Assembly (NCBI RefSeq): GCF_035917235.1
Contig: NZ_CP108423.1
Coordinates: 2,046,001-2,110,000 of the forward strand
DNA: 64,000 bases
Direction of reading: 5' to 3'
DNA from: Streptomyces sp. NBC_01294
Lineage (GTDB): Bacteria > Actinomycetota > Actinomycetes > Streptomycetales > Streptomycetaceae
Below are positions 40,049 through 49,392 of the stretch, piece after piece. Every line of letters begins with the position of its first letter. Positions within the stretch are counted from its first letter, which is position 1. Under the pieces are notes generated by a model. It searched no databases, was not told where the DNA came from, and worked only from the letters and a program-made list of their open reading frames with translations. Made by a program: the position numbers and the translations under genes.

Positions 40049-41641
40049 TCAGACCGCTCCGGCGCCGGTCAGGGAGCGGACCTCCGTCTCCGCGTGCTTC
40101 GCCTCGTCCGGCTCCTCGCTCGAGGTGACCGTGCCCAGCCAGCCCGCCAGGAAGCCCAGCGGGATCGAGACGATGCCCGGGTTCTGGAGCGGGAAGTACT
40201 GGAAGTCGACTCCGGGGAAGAGGGATTCCGCGCTGCCCGACACCACCGGCGACACCAGCACCAGCAACACCGCCGGAACCAGGCCTCCGTACACCGACCA
40301 GACGGCTCCCCGCGTGGTGAAGTCGCGCCAGAAGAGCGAGTACAGCAGCACCGGCAGATTGGCGGAGGCCGCCACGGCGAAGGCCAGCCCCACCAGGAAC
40401 GCCACATTGAGGTTCTGGGCGAGCAGCCCGAGGGCGATCGCCACCGCCCCGATGCCGACGGCCGCGACCCGGGCCACCGCGACCTCGCTGCGCTGCCTGG
40501 CGTGCCGGCGCTTGAGGGAGGCGTACAGATCGTGCGCGACCGAGGCCGACGAGGCCAGGGTGATGCCGGCCACCACGGCCAGGATGGTCGCGAAGGCGAT
40601 GGCGGCGACAAAGGCGAACAGCACCGCGCCCCCGGTGGATCCGGCGCCCCCGCCGAGGAAGGCCGCGAGCAGGGGAACGGCCGTGTTCCCGGAGGCGTTG
40701 GAGGCCCTCACCTGGTCCGGGCCCACCAGCGCGGCCGCGCCGAACCCGAGCACGATGGTCATCAGGTAGAAGCCGCCGATCAGGGCGATCGCCCACACCA
40801 CCGAGCGGCGGGCCGCCCGCGCGGTGGGCACGGTGTAGAACCGCGACAGGATGTGCGGCAGCCCTGCGGTCCCGAGGACCAGCGCGAGACCGAGGCTCAT
40901 GAAGTCGAAGCGGGCGGTCCAGTCCCCGCCGTACTTGAGGCCGGGGGCCAGGAACGCCCGCCCGTGCCCACTGCGGTCGGCGGCCGTGGTGAGCAGCTGG
41001 TCGAAGTTCCCGTGGAAGCGCAGCAGCACGAGCACCGTCAGGGTGATCGCCCCGCCCATCAGCAGCACGGCCTTCACGATCTGGATCCAGGTGGTGGCCC
41101 GCATCCCGCCGAAGGACACGTAGACCACCATCAGCGCGCCCACCCCCACCACGGCGAGGGTCCGGGCGGTGGCGCTCGAACTCCCGAGCAGCAGACCGAC
41201 CAGACTGGCCGCGCCGACCATCTGCGCGATGAGGTAGAGCACGGAGACGACGACCGAGGAGGTGCCGGCGGCGATCCGCACCGGGCGCTCGCTCATCCGG
41301 GCGGCGACGACGTCGGCGAGGGTGAAGCGCCCGCAGTTGCGGACCAGTTCGGCGACCAGGAAGAGGACCACCAGCCAGGCGACGAGGAATCCCACCGAGT
41401 AGAGCAGGCCGTCGTAGCCGAAGAGGGCGATCAGGCCGGAGATGCCGAGGAAGGAGGCGGCGGACATGTAGTCGCCGGCGATGGCGAAACCGTTCTCCAT
41501 GGGGGAGAACAACCGCCCGCCGGCGTAGAACTCCTCGGCCGATCCGTGCCGGTTGCGGCTGACCCAGGTGGTGATGCCCAGGGTGACCGCGATGAAGACG
41601 CTGAACAGGATCAGCGCGAGGGTCTGGTGCTCGGTGCTCAC
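40049..41641 (-). CDS. Sodium:solute symporter (ActP/MctP-like, acetate type)
   Basis: This 530-residue SSS-family protein has about 13 membrane helices. Markers include ITTWVSRNRHGSAEEFYAGG, NGFAIAGDYMSAASFLGISG (the ActP-type Na+/substrate region), FFGGMRATTWIQIVKAVLLM-like VYVSFGGMRATTWIQIVKAV, and GLPHILSRFYTVP. ActP-like carriers take up acetate and other short monocarboxylates. The GTG start overlaps the stop of the DUF485 gene by 4 bases, the standard yjcH-actP arrangement. The citrate synthases and the CitA/B pair nearby point to a carboxylate-use module. Confidence 0.92.
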   Translation of the reverse strand: MSTEHQTLALILFSVFIAVTLGITTWVSRNRHGSAEEFYAGGRLFSPMENGFAIAGDYMSAASFLGISGLIALFGYDGLLYSVGFLVAWLVVLFLVAELVRNCGRFTLADVVAARMSERPVRIAAGTSSVVVSVLYLIAQMVGAASLVGLLLGSSSATARTLAVVGVGALMVVYVSFGGMRATTWIQIVKAVLLMGGAITLTVLVLLRFHGNFDQLLTTAADRSGHGRAFLAPGLKYGGDWTARFDFMSLGLALVLGTAGLPHILSRFYTVPTARAARRSVVWAIALIGGFYLMTIVLGFGAAALVGPDQVRASNASGNTAVPLLAAFLGGGAGSTGGAVLFAFVAAIAFATILAVVAGITLASSASVAHDLYASLKRRHARQRSEVAVARVAAVGIGAVAIALGLLAQNLNVAFLVGLAFAVAASANLPVLLYSLFWRDFTTRGAVWSVYGGLVPAVLLVLVSPVVSGSAESLFPGVDFQYFPLQNPGIVSIPLGFLAGWLGTVTSSEEPDEAKHAETEVRSLTGAGAV

Positions 41642-42123
41642 CGGCCGGCCCCCCTCGCCCTGGCCCGCTCCTGGCCGCGTTCCTGCTCGAAGACGGTCCA
41701 GCGCAGGTCGAGCGCGGCGCGGTCCCGGCGCAGCCGCGCGTGCCGGGCGTAGGCCCAGGTCAGCAGGAAGGTGCTGAGGAACTGGCCGAGCCCCGCCAGC
41801 ATGGCCACGTTGACCGCGCCCACCACGGGCCGGGCCATCACGCCGGGTGCGGCGGTGGCGGCGACCACGTAGGCGACGTACCAGAGGAAGAAACCGGCGG
41901 TCGCGGGGACGACGAACCTGCGGTAGCGGCGGCGCACCTCCTGAAAGGCGGCGCTGCGCTGCACTTCGAGGTAGATGTCGGATGCGCCGGGTGCGGGGCG
42001 GCCGCCGGGGGCCGGGCGTGGCGGGGACGTTTCCTCTCCCTCGCCCCAGCCGACGGCCAGCGCGTCGTACCAGGGGTCGTCCAGCCGGATCGTTCCGGCA
42101 TCACGACCTTCGTGCTTGTCCAC
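41638..42123 (-). CDS. DUF485 membrane protein (YjcH-like symporter partner)
   Basis: A GTG at 42121-42123 with AAGGAGAG 5 bases upstream gives 161 residues. After a hydrophilic N-terminus the DUF485 core follows (SAAFQEVRRRYRRFVVPATA, GFFLWYVAYVVAATA, VAMLAGLGQFLSTFLLTWA) with two membrane helices. DUF485 proteins are always found before acetate-type symporters and are thought to help their assembly or activity. A basic tail follows (RHARLRRDRAALDLR). Confidence 0.92.
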   Translation of the reverse strand: MDKHEGRDAGTIRLDDPWYDALAVGWGEGEETSPPRPAPGGRPAPGASDIYLEVQRSAAFQEVRRRYRRFVVPATAGFFLWYVAYVVAATAAPGVMARPVVGAVNVAMLAGLGQFLSTFLLTWAYARHARLRRDRAALDLRWTVFEQERGQERARARGAGR

Positions 42124-42200
42124 CGAACTCTCCTTGTCCGCCGCCGCATTGGCCGCGTGCCCACAAGGATGTGCGGAATGGGCGCTTTCCGGACTGGTGT

Positions 42201-42246
42201 ACCGGTGCTCTTCACTCCAACAGGTGATGGGGCGAAGAGCACCGGT
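42201..42246. repeat. 13-bp inverted repeat upstream of the DUF485 gene
   Basis: ACCGGTGCTCTTC (42201-42213) and GAAGAGCACCGGT (42234-42246) are exact complements with a 20-base spacer, about 80 bases before the DUF485 start. It may be the operator of the carboxylate system or part of the parE terminator. Confidence 0.6.
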
Positions 42247-42270
42247 GTGCCGTGAGCCCTTCGGTGTCAG

Positions 42271-42295
42271 GTGCCGCCGGCGCCGGCGGCAGCAC
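42271..42295 (-). terminator. Hairpin after parE
   Basis: GTGCCGCCGG and CCGGCGGC(A)GCAC pair around CG with one bulged A, directly after the parE stop at 42301. Confidence 0.5.
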
Positions 42296-42300
42296 CCGGA

Positions 42301-44421
42301 TCAGGCGTCGATGCGCGAGCGGTCCAGGGTCGCCGCGGAGCTCGTGATGAACTCCTTGCGCGGGGCCACCTCATTGCCCATGAGCAGGTCGAAGACCTGC
42401 TCGGCCGAGTCCAGGTCGCCGATGTTGATCCGGCGCAGGGTACGGAACCGGGGGTCCATGGTGGTCTCCGCCAGCTGGTCCGCGTCCATCTCGCCGAGGC
42501 CCTTGTAGCGCTGGATCGAGTCCTTGTACCGGATGTTCTTGCGCTGGTACTCCAAAAGGGCCTGGCGCAGCTCGTTGTCCGAGTACGTGTAGACGTACTT
42601 GTCCTGGCCCTTCTTCGGCTGGACCAGCTCGATCCGGTGCAGCGGCGGCACGGCCGCGAAGACCCGGCCGGCCTCGACCATCGGCCGCATGTACCGCTGG
42701 AAGAGCGTGAGCAGCAGGCAGCGGATGTGCGCGCCGTCCACGTCGGCGTCGACGAGCAGCACGATCTTGCCGTACCGGGCGGCGTCGATGTCGAAGGTCC
42801 GGCCCGAGCCGGCTCCTATGACCTGGATGATCGCCCCGCACTCGGCGTTCTTGAGCATGTCCGAGATCGAGGACTTCTGGACGTTGAGGATCTTGCCGCG
42901 GATGGGCAGGAGCGCCTGGAACTCCGAATTCCGGGCGAGCTTCGCGGTGCCGAGGGCCGAGTCGCCCTCGACGATGAAGAGCTCGCTGCGCTCCACGTCG
43001 TCGCTGCGGCAGTCGGCCAGCTTCGCGGGGAGCGAGGAGGTCTCCAGCGCGGTCTTGCGGCGCTGCGCCTCCTTGTGCTGACGGGCCGCGATCCTGGTCC
43101 GGGCGGCCGCGACGATCTTCTCCATCACGGCGCGGGCCTGCTGCTTGTCGTCGCGCTTGCTGGAGGTCAGGAAGGCCTTGAGCTCCTTGGCGACCACGGC
43201 CGCGACGATCCGGGTGGCCGCCGAGGTGCCGAGGACCTCCTTGGTCTGGCCCTCGAACTGCGGCTCGGCGAGGCGGACGGTGACGACGGCCGTCATGCCC
43301 TCCATCGCGTCGTCCTTGACCACGTCGTCCTCGGCGACGCGCAGCAGCTTGGCCGAGCGCAGCACCTCGTTCACGGTCTTGGCGATCGAGCGCTCGAAGC
43401 CGGAGACGTGGGTGCCGCCCTTGGGGGTGGCGATGATGTTCACGAAGGACTTGACGTTGGTCTCGTACCCCGTGCCCCAGCGCAGGGCGATGTCCACGCC
43501 GAGCTCGCGGGTGACCTCGGTGGGGGTCATGTGGCCGCGGTCGTCGAGGACCGGGACGGTCTCCTTGAAGGTGCCCGTGCCGGTCAGGCGCAGCACGTCG
43601 CAGACGGCCTTGTCCTGGGCGAGGTACTCACAGAATTCGCTGATGCCGCCGTCGAAGCGGAAGGTCTCCTCGGTCTTGCCGGCCCCGTCGATGCCCCGCT
43701 CGTCGCGGACGACCAGGGTCAGGCCGGGAACGAGGAAGGCGGTCTGGCGGGCGCGCTGGTAGAGCGTCTCCAGATTGAGGCGGGCGTCCTTGAGGAAGAT
43801 CTGGCGGTCGGCCCAGTAGCGGACCCGGGTGCCGGTCTTGCCCTTGGTGACGCGCTTGATCTTGCGCAGGCCGTTCGCCGGGTCGAAGGGGCTTTCGGCG
43901 CCCTGCTCGGTGAACATGCCGGGGACGCCGCGGCGGAAGCTGATGGCGTGCGTCGCGCTGTTGCGGTCGACCTCGACGTCCAGGCGGGCGGACAGGGCGT
44001 TGACCACGGAGGCGCCGACGCCGTGCAGGCCGCCGGAGGCCGCGTACGAGCCGCCGCCGAACTTGCCGCCGGCGTGCAGCTTGGTCATGACGACCTCGAT
44101 GCCGGACAGGCCGGTCTTGGGCTCGACGTCCACGGGGATGCCGCGGCCGTTGTCCCGGACCTCGACGGAGGCGTCCTCGTGGAGGATCACCTCGATGTGG
44201 TCGCAGTAGCCGCCCAGGGCCTCGTCGACGGAATTGTCGATGATCTCCCACAGGCAGTGCATCAGGCCTCGACTGTCGGTCGAGCCGATATACATGCCGG
44301 GGCGCTTGCGGACGGCCTCCAGCCCTTCGAGGACGAGCAGGTGCCGCGCGGTGTAGTTGGAACCGTCCCGGTCTGCTCCGGACAGCAGCGCGCTGGAAGG
44401 CACGGACGTGTCGGCGGTCAC
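42301..44421 (-). CDS. parE: DNA topoisomerase IV subunit B
   Basis: From the GTG at 44419-44421 (GAGGAG 8 bases upstream; VTADTSVPSSALLSGADRDG) the subunit has 706 residues. It has the GHKL ATPase motifs EIIDNSVDEALGG, RDNGRGIPVD and GGLHGVGASVVNALSARL, then the transducer domain, then the TOPRIM domain with ELFIVEGDSALGTAKLARN and LLVDADVDGAHIRCLLL. The EGDSALG variant of EGDSAGG is typical of actinobacterial ParE and separates it from GyrB. The enzyme works with parC at 29190. Long open frame upstream of the chosen start is spurious. Confidence 0.94.
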   Translation of the reverse strand: MTADTSVPSSALLSGADRDGSNYTARHLLVLEGLEAVRKRPGMYIGSTDSRGLMHCLWEIIDNSVDEALGGYCDHIEVILHEDASVEVRDNGRGIPVDVEPKTGLSGIEVVMTKLHAGGKFGGGSYAASGGLHGVGASVVNALSARLDVEVDRNSATHAISFRRGVPGMFTEQGAESPFDPANGLRKIKRVTKGKTGTRVRYWADRQIFLKDARLNLETLYQRARQTAFLVPGLTLVVRDERGIDGAGKTEETFRFDGGISEFCEYLAQDKAVCDVLRLTGTGTFKETVPVLDDRGHMTPTEVTRELGVDIALRWGTGYETNVKSFVNIIATPKGGTHVSGFERSIAKTVNEVLRSAKLLRVAEDDVVKDDAMEGMTAVVTVRLAEPQFEGQTKEVLGTSAATRIVAAVVAKELKAFLTSSKRDDKQQARAVMEKIVAAARTRIAARQHKEAQRRKTALETSSLPAKLADCRSDDVERSELFIVEGDSALGTAKLARNSEFQALLPIRGKILNVQKSSISDMLKNAECGAIIQVIGAGSGRTFDIDAARYGKIVLLVDADVDGAHIRCLLLTLFQRYMRPMVEAGRVFAAVPPLHRIELVQPKKGQDKYVYTYSDNELRQALLEYQRKNIRYKDSIQRYKGLGEMDADQLAETTMDPRFRTLRRINIGDLDSAEQVFDLLMGNEVAPRKEFITSSAATLDRSRIDA

Positions 44422-44868
44422 GCAGTTCGCTCCTCGCTGAATTTCTTTTCTGGCCCTGTCGGGCGCAGGGGTGGCTCGGTTGCCGGTCGAAGGGTACCGA
44501 GGCCAGGTAGAGCCGATGCAACGCCACCCTCGCGCGTTCCTCAGCCTAGTCCAGATCCGCACGGCTGTTCGATCCCCCGGTCGGGTGAAGGAAACATCAC
44601 GTTCCCTTCCGCGCATGAACCATTTAGGGTTCGGGCACGTCCTCATGAACAACCTGGCACTGACGCCAGCGAGGATGGAACTGCAACAAGCGCACGACTG
44701 ACAACGCGAAACCGTAAAGCAACGCAATACGGCTCCTTCGCCGCCAACCGGCAACAGCCGGCCAGCTTCGGAAGGAAGTTTCGAGGAAAAGCCGCGAGCG
44801 GGAACGTTTTCGGCCTGGTTGGATGTTGACCCTGGTACGACAGCTCGTCGAGCTAGAGAAGAGGCGAC
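44422..44868. other. 447-base divergent promoter region of parE and the DUF7455 gene
   Basis: No gene is supported; a 76-codon open frame (44471-44701) has no start signal and an unlikely composition. The right half is A+T-richer (AACGCGAAACCGTAAAGC). A short inverted stretch ACAGCTCGTCGAGCT lies just before the DUF7455 gene. Confidence 0.5.
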
Positions 44869-45105
44869 GTGACTACTGTTCTGACACCCGCGACCCCGCT
44901 GACGGCCGCTGACCGATGCGACCGTTGCGGCGCCCAGGCATATCTGCGCGTCGTCCTGCTGAGCGGCGGTGAACTGCTCTTCTGCGCCCACCACGGTCGC
45001 AAGTTCGAGCCGGAACTCAAGAAGATCGCCGCGGAAATACAGGATGAGACCGAGCGGCTTACGCCCGCTCCGGCTGCGAATGCCGCCGAACCCGAGGACC
45101 GCTGA
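44869..45105 (+). CDS. DUF7455 family small zinc-binding-like protein
   Basis: The 78-residue protein is highly conserved in actinobacteria between parE and hrdB. It contains a four-ligand zinc-like site: DRCDRCGAQAYLRVVLL with two cysteines, then ELLFCAHHGRKFEPEL with Cys-His-His. The C-terminal 30 residues are acidic (EIQDETERLTPAP). Function unknown. The ATG (MTTVLTPATPLTAADR) is preceded by AGAAGAGGCGACGTG; a GTG at 44869 is the actual first codon. A strong bidirectional hairpin follows. Confidence 0.9.
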   Translation: MTTVLTPATPLTAADRCDRCGAQAYLRVVLLSGGELLFCAHHGRKFEPELKKIAAEIQDETERLTPAPAANAAEPEDR

Positions 45106-45154
45106 CACAGGCCTGCACCTCGCATCCGACGAGCCAGGACCGGCCAGGCCGGTC

Positions 45155-45193
45155 GACGGGCGGCACCCCTGAGACCCAGGGGTGCCGCCCGTC
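45155..45193. terminator. Bidirectional terminator between convergent genes
   Basis: GACGGGCGGCACCCCT (45155-45170) and its exact complement (45178-45193) form a 16-bp stem with loop GAGACCC. It serves the DUF7455 gene and possibly the protease gene from the other side. Confidence 0.88.
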
Positions 45194-45299
45194 CTCACGT
45201 CCTGCGCCCGCCCGTCCTCGGGGACGGACGGCCGTACGGACCTCTCGGAGGGCGCCCGGACGGCGTCCGCGAGCGTCCGCCGCCGAGGCCGGACACTCG

Positions 45300-46226
45300 C
45301 TAGCCCATGCGATACCCCTGCACGGGCCCTGCGCCAGGCCCGGAGCCCCTCCGGGCCTGTCCTGCGCCGTCCTGGACCCCGCCGGGCTGCGCGCCGCTCT
45401 CCGGGGCCGTCACGAAGCCGGCCAGCGGGGCGATGCGCGTGTACACCCCCGGACTGTCGGCGCGCCCACAGCCCCGCCCCCACGAGACCAGCCCGATGAG
45501 CCGGCCCTGCGCGACCAGCGGCCCGCCGCTGTCACCCTGGCAGGCGTCCTTGCCGCCTCCGCTGTCCCCGGCGCACACCATGGATTCGGCGCGGTACTGC
45601 CCGTCCGCGTCCCCGGGGTAGGCGCTCCCGCAGACCTCGTCCGCGAAGACGGTCACCGGCGCGGCACGCAGCGCATACGCGTAGTCACCAAAACCGCTCG
45701 TGTCGCCCCAGCCGTACACGGCTGCCTCGGTCCCCGCGGCGTAGGCGGAATGCCCCGCCTCGGCCATGGGGAGCACGTAGTGCGCCGGAACGGACTCGGT
45801 CAGTTCCAGTACGGCCAGGTCCCCCGCGTTGCTCGCCGGGTCGTAGTCCGGGTTCACCCGGGCCCCGCTCACCGCGATCTCCCGGCCGTCGGTCGCCCGG
45901 AGCTCCGTACGGCCGGCGATCACCCGGAAGTCGGGCACGGATTCGACCGGGCCGCCCAATACCTGGTGGCCCAGGCAGTGCGCCGCGGTCAACACCTTGG
46001 TCGGGGCCACGATGACGCCCCCGCAGAACTGTCCGCCCCGCGTACCCCCGAATCGGTCACGGCTGGCCAGGGCTACCACCCAGGGGCTGTCGGCCACCCT
46101 CACCGGCTTGCCACCGATCACCACGCTGTCCGCGGCCGCCTGCGGCATCTGGGCGAGCGGCGCCGCGGCCGCTCCCGCCGCCAGGGTCAGCGCGCCCGCC
46201 AGAGCACGGGCAAAGGGACGACGCAT
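45300..46226 (-). CDS. Secreted trypsin-like serine protease
   Basis: The 308-residue precursor has a signal peptide (MRRPFARALAGALTLAAGAA, cleavage near residue 30). The chymotrypsin-fold domain shows the triad: His in VLTAAHCLGH, Asp in SNAGDLAVLELT, Ser in CQGDSGGPLVAQG. The S1 pocket aspartate (KDACQGDSGG) predicts trypsin-like cutting after Arg/Lys. Cysteine pairs are kept. After the last helix comes a Gly/Gln-rich tail of ~35 residues (ESGAQPGGVQDGAGQARRGS) not needed for the fold. AGGAGG lies 4-5 bases before the ATG. Stand-alone gene between DUF7455 and hrdB. Confidence 0.93.
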   Translation of the reverse strand: MRRPFARALAGALTLAAGAAAAPLAQMPQAAADSVVIGGKPVRVADSPWVVALASRDRFGGTRGGQFCGGVIVAPTKVLTAAHCLGHQVLGGPVESVPDFRVIAGRTELRATDGREIAVSGARVNPDYDPASNAGDLAVLELTESVPAHYVLPMAEAGHSAYAAGTEAAVYGWGDTSGFGDYAYALRAAPVTVFADEVCGSAYPGDADGQYRAESMVCAGDSGGGKDACQGDSGGPLVAQGRLIGLVSWGRGCGRADSPGVYTRIAPLAGFVTAPESGAQPGGVQDGAGQARRGSGPGAGPVQGYRMG

Positions 46227-46276
46227 GAGGCCTCCTGACTCCGAGTGTGCATGACTCCACCCAGAGTGGGATGCCC

Positions 46277-46304
46277 GGTGGCCGCGCGCACCCGCGCGGC
46301 CACC
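46277..46304 (-). terminator. Terminator of hrdB
   Basis: GGTGGCCGCGCG (46277-46288) and CGCGCGGCCACC (46293-46304) form a perfect 12-bp stem with a 4-base loop, 53 bases after the hrdB stop. Confidence 0.7.
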
Positions 46305-46356
46305 GCTGCCGCCCTCGCCGTCGTGACCTTTGCGTCGCCGTCGAGACCCTGCCCGG

Positions 46357-47937
<1,581 letters not shown>

Positions 47938-48243
47938 GAACAACCTCTCGGAACGATGGAAACGGCTTCCGACCCCGGCCTGGTGGTGCTGGACCGGAGC
48001 CGACGACCACCGACCGGGGTTGGGCCGGCGGCGCGGGCAGGGGCCGGGGAGCTGCACAGCACCCCCAAGGGCTGCTGTCTTCCCTCCGTCGGCCATCACC
48101 TCTTAGGTCATCGCGAAACCTCGCGGAGCGTTACGCCCAATCTTCGTGGCCCGAGTCACACCCCGTATGCACGAATGCCGGTCATAGGGTCGTACCGGCC
48201 GTTCCGGCGAGGCCGAAACCCCTGCAGAACGGCGCCCCACACG
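47938..48243. other. hrdB leader and promoter region
   Basis: About 305 bases upstream of hrdB have no supported gene. Known hrdB genes have two promoters here, one sigma-R dependent. I did not find a clear GGAAT-N18-GTT pattern. A GAACGGCCGGTACGACCC element and GACCTAAGAGG (possible -10) are the only candidates I noticed, both weak. Confidence 0.4.
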
Positions 48244-48277
48244 GGTGTCGCCGGACCCGACCGGGCCCGGCGACACC
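48244..48277 (-). terminator. Terminator of whiH
   Basis: GGTGTCGCCGG (48244-48254) and CCGGCGACACC (48267-48277) form an 11-bp stem around 12 bases, some 37 bases after the whiH stop. Confidence 0.65.
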
Positions 48278-48313
48278 TCGTACACCCCCGCGCCCCCGCG
48301 ACGCGTCCGCCCG

Positions 48314-49201
48314 TCAGTGCTCGCGCGGGGCGGGAACCACGCGCTCGACCTCCGGATGAACCGTCAGGAGCTGGCGCATGGCATTCTCGGCGCCGATCGC
48401 GTCGCCTGCGGCAAGGGCCTCGACCATCCGGGCGTGGTGGGCGACGCAGGTCTCGCTCGGACGGTCGCAGGCGGTGATCGGGCTGCCGGAGACCTGGAGC
48501 GCGGCGGAGACGATGCCGGAGAGGTGCTCCAGCATGCGGTTGCCGGCGACCTGGATGAGCAGCGCGTGGAACTCGTTGTCGGCGCGCGCGAAGGTGATCG
48601 AGTCGCCCTGGCCGAGGGCGTGGCCCATGATCTCGACCATGTCGGCGAGGCGCTGCTGGATGTCCGGACGGCCGTGGCCGGCGGCGAGGCGGGCGGCGAG
48701 CGGTTCGATGGTCCAGCGGAGCTCACCCAGCTCGCGGCGCTGGTCGTCGCGCTGCGGGCCGAAGGCGCGCCACTCGATGATGTCGGGGTCGAGCAGGTTC
48801 CAGTCGGCGACCGGACGGACCCGGGTGCCGACGTTGGGGCGGGCGCTGACGAGGCCCTTGGCCTCCAGGACCCGCAGCGATTCGCGGACGACCGTGCGGG
48901 AGACCTCGAAGCGCTGGCCGATCTCCTCGGGGACCAGCGGGCGGTCCGCGCCGAGGTCGCCGGAGACGATCATCTGGCCGAGTTGCTGGACGAGTTGGCC
49001 GTGCAGGCCGCGGCCGCGACTGCCTGCGGCGCGGCGGCCCACGCGGCTCAACTCGACGTCGGCGCCGTCCCAGTGGGGCGCTCCGACGCGGTCGGACCCG
49101 GGGGCCTCCGCGTAGGGGTAGCGGTCGAGTTCGCCCGGGCCGGCGAGGCCGGAGTCGGCGTGGCGGGCGGCGGTCATCATGGTGTGCGCAAGGGTACTCA
49201 C
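48314..49201 (-). CDS. whiH: Sporulation regulator WhiH (GntR/FadR family)
   Basis: The GTG at 49199-49201 (VSTLAHTMMTAARHADSG) gives 295 residues; a later ATG at 49180 is possible. After a ~70-residue N-terminal extension (GPGELDRYPYAEAPGSDRVG) comes the winged helix (LHGQLVQQLGQMIVSGDLGA, EEIGQRFEVSRTVVRESLRV) and the FCD ligand domain (WTIEPLAARLAAGHGRPDIQ, ITFARADNEFHALLIQVAGN). Sequence and position directly upstream of hrdB match WhiH of S. coelicolor, needed for correct septation in aerial hyphae. The ligand is unknown; carboxylate binding is proposed for the family. Confidence 0.92.
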   Translation of the reverse strand: MSTLAHTMMTAARHADSGLAGPGELDRYPYAEAPGSDRVGAPHWDGADVELSRVGRRAAGSRGRGLHGQLVQQLGQMIVSGDLGADRPLVPEEIGQRFEVSRTVVRESLRVLEAKGLVSARPNVGTRVRPVADWNLLDPDIIEWRAFGPQRDDQRRELGELRWTIEPLAARLAAGHGRPDIQQRLADMVEIMGHALGQGDSITFARADNEFHALLIQVAGNRMLEHLSGIVSAALQVSGSPITACDRPSETCVAHHARMVEALAAGDAIGAENAMRQLLTVHPEVERVVPAPREH

Positions 49202-49345
49202 GAATCCTTTGTCGGCCTTGCCTCCATGACCCTTGAGGTCTTTGGTGAAAAGCACACGAAAGGGTGATCGGTGCCACCTACGCAATTGACGACTTATCGT
49301 AAAGAACCGGGCCTTTTGCGGGGAGTTGCGGTCCGCTTGACGCGA

Positions 49346-49371
49346 CACGGACGGCAACGGTCCCGTCCGTG
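49346..49371 (-). terminator. Hairpin after the ABC fusion gene
   Basis: CACGGACGG (49346-49354) and CCGTCCGTG (49363-49371) pair with an 8-base loop, 22 bases after the stop of the ABC gene and ~145 bases upstream of the whiH start. Confidence 0.5.
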
Positions 49372-49392
49372 ACTTCTCCCGCACCGGAACGA

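Noticed and set aside
44471..44701. 76-codon open frame upstream of the DUF7455 gene
   Set aside because: No ribosome-binding site, no family resemblance, and it covers the divergent promoter region.
44422..45483. Extended N-terminus of ParE (about 350 extra codons)
   Set aside because: The frame happens to be open, but homology begins at the GTG 44421 with a good ribosome-binding site; the extension covers the DUF7455 gene on the other strand.
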